Shown here piece after piece: positions 1 to 10,700 of a stretch of DNA of 64,000 bases. This stretch comes from Enoplolaimus lenunculus. Taxonomy: Eukaryota > Nematoda > Enoplea > Enoplida > Thoracostomopsidae. Where the stretch lies: NCBI GenBank assembly GCA_030248215.1, contig JASANG010000597.1, positions 37,833 to 101,832 on the forward strand. Direction: 5' to 3'. Each line of letters starts with the position of its first letter. The first letter of the stretch is position 1. The position numbers and the translations under genes are program-made. The notes under the pieces were generated by a model that searched no databases, was not told where the DNA came from, and saw only the letters and a list, made by a program, of their open reading frames with translations.

Positions 1-84
1 TTGCAGCACAGTTTACTTTTGAACGTGCAGTACAACAAATGTTCGCACTCAAATTTACCAATTCCTGGTTCTTATAAGACAGTC

Positions 85-296
85 GGCTCATGTATAGTAC
101 AGTGTCGGAACAGTAGCATTAGTATATTCCTAAGCTTAAGCCTAAACCTAAGCGTAAGGATGAGTATATTCCTAAGCCTAAGCCTATTAAGCCTAAGCCT
201 AAGCCTTAGCCTAATCAAAAAAGTTAGTCTAAACCTTAAACTGACTCAATTACAGCCCCACCGGAAAACCATCCGACCCTCTACTATACTTGGGCC
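85..296 (+). mobile_element. CCTAAG-family MITE
   Basis: Starts near ggctcatgtatag and ends ctatacttgggcc, imperfect inverted ends, with internal runs of cctaag. It belongs with the subfamily at 24602-24797 (shared ...ctgactcaattacagc...ggaaaac.atccg). Confidence 0.6.
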
Positions 297-673
297 AGAC
301 AGTCAGTCTGCTTTTTAGGCAAATCACGAATTTCTGACTATAATAGCGGCGAATTTGTTAGCTGGTTAACAAAACCTATTCACCTGGGTCAAGAACTTTA
401 TCACTTGTATCGAAGTCTTGATACCAGTATGTACGAGTTTTTCAATATTTGGGATATTATTAACGAAAACGCGTCCGTATATGTTTCATTAAAGGTTAAT
501 CTTTTTTATTATGAAATTAAATTTAATTTATGAACCGGTATCACTGGCGAACCTAGGTTTCCACCCGCAGGTCCAAAACACTCGCAACAGGGATCAAAAC
601 CAAAATTTTGCATTCAGTATACATATATATTGTGTTTGGCTTCTCGCTCACGTGTTTTTTGCTTATATTGCGC

Positions 674-860
674 GGCTCACATCAGAAATTTCTGGATACG
701 CCATATTATTAAGTCTAAGCTTAAGCCTAAGCCTAAGCGTAACGGTGAGTTTATTCCGAAGCCTAAGTCTAAGCCTAAGTCAAGCAAAAAATATTTGTCT
801 AAAGCTTACGCTTTTCTTGTCCCACAGAAAAACGTTTCGCCCCTGATCTTTACATGGACC
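674..860 (+). mobile_element. CCTAAG-family MITE, decayed left end
   Basis: Internal cctaag runs, then the family end gtcccacagaaaaacgtttc followed by gcccctgatctttacatgg. The left end is poorly kept. Confidence 0.55.
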
Positions 861-1044
861 CAACTTTGGGTGGGTTGTCTGCTAGCAGGACCGTAATGTC
901 CAAAGCAAATAGCATCATTTCGCAACATACAATATATAAAGTATTTATTAGTGCAGCATGGATTAATTAATATCGGCATTGAATTAAAATAAAATAATAT
1001 ATCATCTATACGTTCAGGCTTTAAATGTGAATATTTCAGGCCTT

Positions 1045-1308
1045 TAAGCCCTATTCAAATGTGCGAGTTTTTGCTGCGAGAACTTACAGTTGCAAATTGC
1101 ACGCATAACATGCATTTTTTCACCAGTTAACGAGAAAACGGCTGCAATAAATTCAGTGAACTTGCATGGTTATTCACACATGTGAACTAAATTCCTAGCT
1201 ATGATTTTTAGTGAATTATTTGCAGCTGCAAGTATTTCGAACGGGGTTTTGGACTAAACTTGCAAGTGCAAGTTGCAGCTGCAAAACTTGTACGTGTGAA
1301 AAGGGCTT
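1045..1308. mobile_element. Foldback element with TIR aagccctattca/tgaaaagggctt
   Basis: The left end aagccctattcaaatgtgcg pairs with the right end cgtgtgaaaagggctt. The inner flanks (gcaaattgcac, caagttgcagctgc) also fold back. Length about 264 bp. No other copy noticed in the window. Confidence 0.4.
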
Positions 1309-1411
1309 CACACAAAGGTTACGATGCAGTGTAGCAGTAGATTATTTTAGATATAGATCTTATTCTTAGAAACTTTCGTTTATCACTTCTTGATTTTTAT
1401 TAGCATTTCAG

Positions 1412-3319
1412 AAAATACCGTGGAATGCAAGTCTCGCTAAGCCAAAAAATGAATCAAAAGTTCAATATAGCAGTCGAACTGAATACATAATGCTCACACT
1501 GCGTCAAGATTCAACACTGCCTGTTTCGTTGTCAGATTTCAAGAATCTACTCCACTTTGCTACCGGTATTTCCCAGGGCCTCACTGTAAATTGCAGTGAG
1601 TCGATTTTAACTCAGAATGAGTTGAATCCACTCAGAAGTCAGAGCTCTGAATTAAGTCTTTCAGAACTCAGGACTTTGAATTGGATTAACTTATTCTGAG
1701 TTAATTAATAAACTCGTCCTGAATTAAATCATCTCAGAGCGAGTTAATGTTTACTGTTTTTAACTCAGAAATAACCAGAAATGACTAATTCGCTATACAA
1801 GTTGATTAATCAACTCATCGGAATTTACAGTGTATGACTTGTGATTTAACCAACTCAGAGAGTTAATTATATATTTTTGGTTATTTCTGACTTTGTAACG
1901 GTATATATTAACTCGCATCAACTCACTGAAATTTAAAACAGTGCAAACGATGCTCAAAGTGTTTTAGTATCAAAATTAAATTCAATTAGAAATTGGAAGA
2001 AACAAAATCTGAATCGTACCGAATTACCGACCAGCTGTGATTTGATCTCTACGTCTTTTTGAAGTATACTCAAAAGTATAGCAAAATAATTTCACTACCG
2101 AAATTGCCCGAAGCTCCGGCAGAAATTGTACCAGACCTGAATGTCGATTTTCTGCCGAAGCCGGAGGTAGACATCCGGTTGAACCCTGGTAAACGATATA
2201 ATTATTAATACATGTAAAAGTGCAGTACAAAATCTCCACAAGACATTGAAGACTTTACCAATCCATTGTACGCCCCCATACAGCTGAATCGAGATCGTAA
2301 ACGCCTCCCAACCGAGATTATAAGCTCGAAAACTTAAAATTTAGGTCTTAGACGAAATAATCAGCTTATGCGGAAAAGGTCAGACTGTCATATTTACAGG
2401 TGAATCGCTAGATACAATGACAGAAAAGCATTGGATCAAAACGTGGACGTTCCTACGGTCGCGTATTGAAACATATATCAAGGGCTACAAATATGGGTCG
2501 ACGTCAAACAGTAAGGGTTGCACTATACAGTTCTGCGACATGCATCCACCGCGTTGCAAGTATATCGCAACGCTAAACAGTACATGTAAACTGACAAAGA
2601 CATCTCTAAAATCGTATACTTAATATTAAGGGCCCATGTAAACATCAGGGGCGAAACGTTTTTCTGTGGGACTAGAAAAGAGTAACCTTAAGCCTTAGAC
2701 TAAGTTTCTTGCTGGCTTAGGCTTACGCTTACGCTTAGGAATATGCTGATTGTTACGCTTAGGCTTAGAATTAGGCTTAGCCGTAGGCTTAGGAATATGC
2801 TTGTAATACTGTTCCGCATATGTTCTTTTATTTCTAGGCCTAAATGACACTTAGAAGAGCTTTCGATAATATAATGCGAAAAATAATACATTATGGGGAC
2901 CAAGCGTTGTTAATGACTTTTAGGCAAGAGTATGCAACTAATACCGTTTGCTTGGCAAAAAACATCACAGTTTTAAAACAGTCACGCATTTTTTTCCCGT
3001 GTTCATTTCAGATCATGAGAAGTATTCAAATTCCCACGATCCGTTTGTTCGACGAGCATGGGAATATCTTCGCACAGAGAAACACGTGTACCAGCTCTTG
3101 TTAACTCGAGTCAATGAGCTGTTGTCTCAACCTGCTTTAAATTCAACGGAAATTCGCAAACTAACAGAATTGGAAGAAAAAGAAAATGAAGATGAAGATG
3201 ATTTTCAAGAGTTGCCCGAAAAACTGCGAACCAACCAAAACGTGATCGAATCCGCGACAGCAAACGAGATTAAAAGTAGCACAAGTCAAGAATCGCACAC
3301 CAATAAGAATGAGCTTTAG
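1412..3319 (+). CDS. SETD3-like gene, copy 0: last three exons only
   Basis: Three phase-compatible exons: 1412-1565 (acceptor atttcag, phase 0 in, phase 1 out), 2400-2510 (tttacag; donor gtaagg; phase 1 to 1) and terminal exon 3012-3319 (tttcag; stop 3317-3319). The spliced reading joins LLHFATG to ESLDTM, then KYGSTSN to NHEKYS. The first exon's LTLRQDSTLP...LLHFATG resembles copy A's TLIQDPSNSP...LLNQFVAG, and both later exons have the same phases and nearly the same lengths as copy A's last two. I therefore read this as the C-terminal substrate-binding-like half of an upstream tandem SETD3-like paralogue. The tail is acidic and Ser/Asn/Glu rich. Earlier exons would lie before base 1. The splice pattern is seen; the family assignment is inference through copy A. 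Confidence 0.55.
1582..1832 (+). mobile_element. GAGTTGATT-family MITE (family G)
   Basis: Bounded by cactgtaaattgcagtgag and its complement ggaatttacagtg; about 251 bp. The interior is built of ctcagaatgagtt-like dyads and ends gttgattaatcaactc. It begins 16 bp after the donor of copy 0's first visible exon. Confidence 0.8.
2089..2188 (+). mobile_element. Fragment of the CGG-rich MITE family (family P)
   Basis: Holds gaagctccggcagaaatt and gaagccggaggtagacatccg, ending gttgaaccctgg, matching the ends of the larger members at 25757-26156. Confidence 0.4.
2631..2840 (-). mobile_element. CCTAAG-family MITE
   Basis: Begins ggcccatgtaaacatcaggg gcgaaacg, the family's right end read backward, followed by ttaggc-type runs and aggaatatgct motifs. 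It sits in the intron between copy 0's last two exons. Confidence 0.65.
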
Positions 3320-3872
3320 AGTCTCATAGGCGCGAGGCACTCACTCACAAAGGTTAATTTCAAACCCAGCTGCCAGTCGAAACTACACAAAAATTGCCAA
3401 ACTTAATAAATCCAAGGTGTATTTGAATATTGAAATTTTAAAATGCAATGCTGGTTGGTTTGTAAAATTATTGAACAAAAATCGCGGCAGGTACACCGAT
3501 CCGCAGCTAGAAATTATGAGCCATAACAGCAGAACTGAACGTTGTAGTCCTTCGAATAGCACAACTTGCAATTTACCTCAACATTTTTGTGTGACTTTTA
3601 TAAATCATTCAGTTTGTGAGTTTGATACAAAGTGTTTTTCGTATACCGACAAAATTGTCTAGGTTAATGTCACATAAGTTATTTTGCCACAATTATAAAA
3701 CATGTAGGCATCATCGCATTTGAACAATTTAGCCAAAAAAAATTGCATTTGTATTTTTTCCGGAAAAAACTGAAAAATTGAAAATCATATTCTAATGCTT
3801 CTGGAAGCGCAAAAACACTGATGGATGATTTGTCTATTGAAAAATCACATTACAATAATCAAATTATTGTAT
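3320..3872. other. Intergenic, nothing recognised
   Basis: AT-rich sequence downstream of copy 0. Short open frames on both strands overlap and show no coding signature. Confidence 0.5.
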
Positions 3873-4297
3873 TGACCCGAATAAGGGGGGTTAATAAGAG
3901 TGGGGTTCCCATTTTGGGTCCGAATCAATAGGAGTCCGTATCCCTAATAAGAGTCCATAAGCGGATAGAGTCTCTAAACCCTAATTAGAGTCCATAAATG
4001 TCAATTAAACCAAATTGTAGCGCATAAATGCCTTCAGGGCCAAATAATTTGAGTTCGAAACTTTAAAGTGTACTTAAATTTTGAAAGTACATTACTAAGT
4101 ATAACCTTGTATCGCTCCAAGCTGTTGAAACAAGACAAATAAACGTTTAATTGAACGGATAATTGCAGTACCGGATATATCAGTAACGACGGCCGGCGGA
4201 GCGTGGGTTAAAAATAAGTAAGTCCGTAACCGAATAACAAGGGGGGTACCCTTTGGAGAAGCCAAATAAATATCAGTCCCCCCTCTTATTCGGGTCA
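3873..4297 (+). mobile_element. GACCCGAATAAGAGG-family MITE (family D)
   Basis: Inverted ends tgacccgaataagggggg and cctcttattcgggtca; 425 bp. Interior marks: agtccgtatccctaataag, taattagagtccataaatg, tgcagtaccggatatatcag and gccaaataaatatcagtcc. Confidence 0.8.
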
Positions 4298-4813
4298 CTA
4301 CAGTACTATTTCATTAAGTATCAAGATTTGATAACGCATTAAATGATAAGCATACTGCACACAGAGCTGGCGTATAGCTAAAAAAGTACATATGCCAGCC
4401 AAGGTGGCCACAACTTGCGGGTTGATTCCGGCAAAAAATGTGCAAACAGGATGTGCAGTTTTATTGGTTTGAAACATGAAATTATTCAGAAGTAGGTTCC
4501 GAACTATAGGCTTCATATATCTGCGATAATGTTGCATAAAGAGAAACGTAAAATATTAAAATAGATACAGCAATTAAAAATGAATATAGAAGCAAAGATG
4601 CAACTAGAATTCCGGTCTGATTAGGCAACCGTTTGTATAGGTTACTTTGTAGCACCATAGGACTGCTTTGCCATTGCTGGGGCGATAGGAAACACAACTG
4701 TACTCACTCTGCGTGCGTCCCTGAGTTAAAGTGCCGTTGGATTTAGAACCTGTAAGCATGTGTTTCCCTGGTCTTTTCAGAAGTTTATAGATAGTAAACT
4801 GAAAATTTTTCGC
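4298..4813. other. Intergenic, nothing recognised
   Basis: AT-rich. Overlapping minus-strand open frames of 67-79 codons show no family resemblance. Confidence 0.4.
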
Positions 4814-5084
4814 TTAACCCTTTCTCACATGAATATTTTCTATTTCCCCTAAGACCTACTTTTATGCTAGGATTCGAACTCCAGTGACTGGAGTGAGAGG
4901 CGTATACCATCACCACTCAGCTATAGGAGCTTGACGCTCGAGCCCGAGGGGGCTCTCACGTCTTGCAGTGATTTAGTACTATGTATACGTATTGCAATTG
5001 TTAAACACGGTGCGATATATACTATTTAACGTATATACACTGCACTGAGTTGCCTACAGGCAACTCAATGTGAGAAGGGGTTAA
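4814..5084 (-). mobile_element. tRNA-bearing element with inverted ends (family R)
   Basis: Ends ttaaccctttctcacatgaa and tgtgagaaggggttaa are inverted repeats. Inside, on the minus strand, is a tRNA-like sequence. A second copy is at 33367-33533 (mirror 58435-58600) and a partial at 20965-21043. It combines tRNA-derived SINE and MITE traits. Confidence 0.65.
4866..4935 (-). tRNA. tRNA-like sequence, probably not a working gene
   Basis: Box A-like tagctgagtggtgatgg and box B-like gagttcgaatcc at tRNA spacing; the middle (gcctctcactcc) recalls a Glu(CTC) anticodon arm. The acceptor stem does not close, and the unit lies inside a repeat, so a tRNA-derived relic is likelier than a real tRNA. 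Confidence 0.4.
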
Positions 5085-5469
5085 AAGAGGCATGTATCCC
5101 CTATTCCTACAACTGGCGAATCCAAATGGGTAACCAAGGTTTTGTATTTAAAGGTTTAGCAGTAAAATGGCGCATGGCTTCAGGATCGCTTCGCTCGCGA
5201 TTACTTCTACTATATCACGAGCGGTCCCCAATTATATACTTTCCTATCCGCCACTGATTCCTCCACTCAGCTTTCACGATGACGTGAGCGTGAGAAAAAC
5301 CAATTCCTCACGGTTTCCAGCTGTTTTGCGAGTGATTTAATGAGATTTAATTAAAAGTGTTTCCGTTTTTTCCACCACTCGTAAAAAACGGGAAAAACAA
5401 TTTTCCGTTGGTTTTTTAAGGAGCTCAACCCTGAACGCAAAGCGTGCTGAGCACATTCGTTGCAAGTTT

Positions 5470-5556
5470 CAGTGAATTGATTTTAACTCAGAATGAGTTG
5501 AGTCCACTCACAGAAGTTTGAGCTATGAAGACCTTTCTGAAATCAGAATTCTGGAA
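5470..5556 (+). mobile_element. Fragment of family G MITE
   Basis: Left half only: cagtgaattgattttaactc, agaatgagttgagtccactc and agaattctgga. Confidence 0.5.
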
Positions 5557-5660
5557 ACACGTGAAAACTAAACAATTGCAAACAAACTTAATTTAAAACC
5601 AACATATTTACGATAGCAGCTCAAGACAAGTAGCAATAGTATATTTTATTTTCAAAAATT

Positions 5661-5846
5661 GGGCCAAACAACAGGGGTGGAACAGTATTATAAACATATT
5701 CCTAAGCCTCAGCATAAACGCCTAAGGGTAAGAATGAGCATATTCCCAATCCTAAACCTAAGCCATGCAAAAAATAGTCCAAAGCTTAGGCTTACTCTTT
5801 ACTGGTCCCACAGATAATGTTTCCGCCCCTGATCTTTACATGGGCC
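5661..5846 (+). mobile_element. CCTAAG-family MITE
   Basis: Inverted ends gggccaaacaacaggggtgg and gcccctgatctttacatggg. The interior has cctaagcctcagcataaa and tattcccaatcctaaacc runs. Confidence 0.75.
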
Positions 5847-5969
5847 AAAAACTGGAACGTGATATCAAATGTACACATATTTTGACCAATAGATTTCAGA
5901 TTGAAATTGACCAATAGATTTCAGATTTAAATTCAGATTATTCTATGAGCTAAGTGCATATTACGAGCA

Positions 5970-6340
5970 GGATGTAACCGGATATCATTTCCTGTAAAAT
6001 CGGCGCTTGTTTCTATTTTAGGTATAGAAATGCTGGAATTTTCGTTATTTTTGCATAGTTTATTGAAAATACGTCCTTATTAATATTTCAATTTTTCAGT
6101 TAGATATGTTGCAATTTTTCCATTTGAAATAAATAGCGAATTTCATATATAATCTTATAAAATTGCTTATAAAGTTTCAGTGCATGTGCTATTTTTGCTT
6201 TAAACTTTTACAAAGCTCTATGAATATTTATTTCTCTAATTCTTCTGGATAAAAATAAAACATCTTTTAAACTATTATACGTCAATATCCGGTTTCCGTC
6301 ATTTTCATCACCGTCCGTTTCCGTTGTTTTTACTATCCTA
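5970..6340 (+). mobile_element. GGTGTAAACC/ATATCCGG-family MITE (family P)
   Basis: Starts ggatgtaaccggatatcatt and carries the family's right-hand phrase caatatccggtttccgtc. Other members at 28326-28612 and 34225-34537. Confidence 0.55.
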
Positions 6341-6463
6341 AATTCTCGAAAGCAACTTCCTGGTAACTGCCCATTGCTTTAAACGCCGTGTTTTCCAACC
6401 GGACTACAAAATATACAGAAAGGCTGTCTTGAGCCTATTTTTTTCCTAGGCTTTACACTTATG

Positions 6464-6603
6464 CGGACCATATAAAGATCCGGGCCAAAACGCTTTCTGT
6501 AGGACTATAATAGAGTAAGCTTAAGCTTTAGACTATACGCTTAGAAGGCTTAGGGTTATGAATATGCTTATAATACTTCCGCCCCTGTTCATTACATTGG
6601 CCC
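6464..6603 (-). mobile_element. Short CCTAAG-family MITE
   Basis: Begins cggaccatataaagatccgg and ends cgcccctgttcattacattg gcc. Only a short cttaggg core is left. Confidence 0.5.
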
Positions 6604-7708
6604 AGCCCATGTAACACATTGCCCAGGCAACCAGCGCTAACTTTAGATTTCAACATTCTCCAATTTTTTCTTTGTATAAGTACATGATGATTCATTGTCT
6701 TTGAGACAGTATAAGTCACTGCACCTTATAGACCACTACACAACAAAACTTGACAAAAACAACATCTCACAGTCTTGTTGTTCCCATATTTGCGAGCAAT
6801 AATAATCATAGCAGTAGCAGGGGCGATATAAGCGTTTTGAAAAGGATGTTACGCAAAATTTCGGAGGATTTCTTGCGTTACAAATACAAAAAGTTCTCAA
6901 AACCCCTGGGCAAATATCACAAACGCAGAGGAGTTTGGCTAATCTCCCACCGACTGCACGCTTTATCAGTACATTACTTTAGACCATAGCATACATAAAT
7001 ACACACGAATGACACATCGATTTTGTAAAACAGTAAACAATGAAAAGAATCACTGAGTTTTCAAACAAACAATGACATTGTAACGCGAAGTGAATAATGC
7101 AATACGCCAATAACGAACCAGCGTAGACACGTGGAATGACCTACAAATTAATATACCAAACCTGTGAACCGTGTTTAACTCCCCCACACCACAAAATGAC
7201 GCGAACCCCAAACACTAATGGGGCATCCTTTACGTACTAAAATTAGGTTTGCCTTTTTGTTCAACTTTGGTGAAGAAATTATGATGCATTTTTATCTGGA
7301 AACATTTAGACCTTTTTAATTATTATGTAAGTCGTTTATATTGACATAAGTGGTAAAACCATCTGGAACGAGAAAAATAATAATCTATTCTCCAACCACC
7401 GCGGTCATACTATAAATTCTAAAGTGTAGCTTGCTCGCTTTCTAATATGGATAGTTTTGAATTAAAACATGCCGGGCTAAGACAAAAACTGAGGAAATAG
7501 AATTAGTTGGCGGGAGTTTTTTTGGCGGATAATAGCTAAAAGATACAATATGTTGCACTTACAAACATTAACTAAATTTTTGCTGTAGCTTAGTAATTAG
7601 TTATATTTTTGAGGCACAGTTTTGCGGCAATTTGGTCAAAATAGCGTGTATTTAGGTCGGAGTTTGAAATTAAAAACAGTTACTTGAATATTTTTAGTAG
7701 ACTTACTA
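6604..7708. other. Intergenic downstream of rab10
   Basis: AT-rich. A 79-codon frame (6750-6989, +) and a 63-codon frame (6528-6719, -) have no recognisable family. The rab10 3' UTR and polyadenylation site should lie in the upper part. Confidence 0.4.
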
Positions 7709-10700
7709 TTAACAACAGCTTCGATGTTGCGGCTCGGGTTGCCTCACGCTAATTCCTTTGGGCTCTGTGCTATCACGATCAGGCATCTGCAAAAACAAAA
7801 CCAACTTATAGCCGAATTGACAATAACAATCGTACCTGTCTTTAGTTAGCAATAGGACTTCAAATACCATATCAGACGAGTCGAGTATAAAACTCGAATG
7901 ATTCAAGACCAATAAATGCTAACGGGCGCAATGTGGAGCGCAAAATCATACCGACTTCGATCATAGACTAGAGTCTAACTTTAATTTACCTTAAATGTTG
8001 GCATATTATAAAACAATACTTCCCTACATATTAGAAAGCGATCGAATATCCGATTAAATTAACATTCGGTTACAACCCGGTGTCCGGCTACGGCTTCGAA
8101 ACCGGTATAAACTAACCAGATACCATCAGTCACTAGCATTTTTTATATTTTACCATTATAAACACATTTTCTTCGTTCCTTTTTGATTTTTATGTACACT
8201 GAAAATCTCAAATGTAGATAGGCCATAATTTTGAACTCACAGTTTTATCTACAAAATTAATAGCTTCCCAAGATCCAAATTAAAATTTATATGCTAGAAA
8301 TAAACATGAAATTATTCTACACACTAAAGTAAAACCGTTTTAGCAAGCGCAAATTTTTGCAGTGACAATTTGTACCTGCAACTGATCTTGTATATTCCGA
8401 CAAAATGCTGAACCTCAATATCTTGAACGCAGCAGCGATTTCAATACAAATTCCAGAACTGTCATTTGGCTGATGAAATGCACTGTTTGAGCAACAATAA
8501 TAATTTATTATGCCAGTTTTGTGTTACAATTTGAGCGAAGAAAAATAGTTTTCTTGATTACAATTCAATAACCGATTATCAAAGCACTACAAATTTATCA
8601 CCAATAAAACTCAGCTTATCGTACAAAACACACCTGCATCATAGTGCACCTGTACCGGATACTAACTAACCGTGTTACCTTTTCTAAAATGGCTTCTGCG
8701 AGCGTATAAAAAGCTTGATCGATGTTAACATTCGACTTGGCTGAAGTTTCTAAGAACCGAACGCCGTGCTCTCGTGCAATCTGAAGCATAACAGGACGCC
8801 AATTAAGTAAATTACTCCATAGTAGCTTCTATACTTCAGGCATTTCACTTTTGATTGTTGTTTTATTAGAGTTCCAACACTTAAAAATACCGCGGAGCCC
8901 GAAGTTTTCGGTGAAAATCAAAATGCCGGAAATAACCGGATGCAACTGTAGTTGCAACATTTAAAAATAAAAACTGAAACCCGGGTGCAAAAGGTCTACA
9001 TTGTTATTGCAATGTTTGAAGTACATTCTAACTGCCAACCGATGCTTTTCACTTCATTCCAGCTAAAGATAAAAACGTACCGCTTCACCGCGTTCTTTGC
9101 TAATCATACGCCGGTCTGACATATCGCATTTGTTTCCAAGAATCATTTTCTCAACATCTGCGTTTGCGTGCTACAACAGTAACCCTTCAGTGGTGTTTAG
9201 CTTATTTAGGAATGAATGTGGCTGCAAGTGGTTATGATTGAAACACAAATCTGCGTAACCGCATGACTTCATAATCAATGATTAAATAATTTTGCAAAAC
9301 CGTATTCGCGCACAATCAAAAATTAAAATAAAATACGGTTCAGAACATTCACCGTTTTCGGAAACGACTACAAATTACCCGGGCAGAATTCTTTACTAGC
9401 TCCGATCTACTTTTTTTAATCAAAACCCCTGCCCGTGTAAAATCTGCGTAAACCCTAGCTACATCCAAATATCATTACCCAAATTCACATCGCTGGTGTG
9501 CTAAAACTAACCTCATCAATATTTCTGAGCCATTTCTGAATGTTGTCGAACGATTTTGGATTTGTGATATCGTATACGAGCATTATTCCCATTGCGCCAC
9601 GGTAATACGACGTTGTTATTGTGTGAAACCGTTCTTGACCTGCCGTGTCCCTGAAATAACAACTCTCAGCTTAACAGTTCACCCACCACAGAATCTTCCA
9701 TCAAAACCAATAAAATTACTTCTAAAAATATTTTTTACCTCATTTTTGAACCCTTTTACAACTAATGGATGGTAAATCTGAGCATATATGCATTTTTCTT
9801 GACACTTAAGTTCATGTTCGGACTTGGGGATGTATATATACCCGTAATCGATATTACAGTTGAACCGGATTTCCGGCTCCGGCAAAAATCGATACATATA
9901 TACCTCAGCACTTATCTTACCCAACTTACCATATCTGAAGCTTGATCTTCTTGCCTTTAAGTTCTATCGTCTTAATCTTGAAATCAATACCTAAAAAAAT
10001 AGGCATCCATAAATATTTACAAACTTGAAACTTCATTCAGGCTGCTACATTTCCCAAAACGTATGAAGAGTTGCAAGCTAAAATCGCAACACATTGTGCT
10101 AGCAGTTATTAGGGACAAAACGTGTGAAACAAGGAACAGGTTCTTCTAACATAGGCATAGATCAGTGTCAATTTGAGTACGCCACATCACACATAAAAAC
10201 TAAAAATACTGCATACAAATATCATATCTTATAACTAAACTGGGAATACCTTACACATGTACGCATTTTGGGTAACTTTCACATATTAATTTGTTTACAA
10301 TATTTTCTTAGAACAGAAATGTGATTGTTGTGAGGAAATAAAATTTGCGTGTAGATTGTTGCGGGTTCGCTAACGTTTGCGCATGGCACAAAGCCGGCTG
10401 ACTAGTTATCATTATTATCGGTTAATGGTTTGGGCGTTGGTTATGACACTGTTAAAAACGGCTCGAATAAAGAATAATTGTCAAACTCTAGAGAAGAAAG
10501 TGAAAGTACTGAGAGACTTTGGAACCCGGCGAACACGCTTTTTCGCGACTCACCCATGGTCGGATCATAGTCTCGAAGGTCAGCAACACGACGGTCAATA
10601 AAGCATTGACCGATCGCAGTTTTGCCGACCCCGGCGTCGCCCAACATTAGCAATTTGTAATTGGTTATTTTTAACGAATTACTGCTGCGATGACGAACAC

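Noticed and set aside
2948-3011. Upstream extension of the copy 0 terminal frame
   Set aside because: The stretch before 3012 reads as a polypyrimidine acceptor, not protein; phase with the previous exon supports starting at 3012.
9679-9924. 81-codon minus frame beside rab10 exon 2
   Set aside because: Lies in intron 2 of rab10 and includes a family P fragment; flanking splice sites remove it.
10377-10601. Plus-strand frame over the alternative P-loop exon
   Set aside because: Antisense shadow of the better-supported minus-strand exon.
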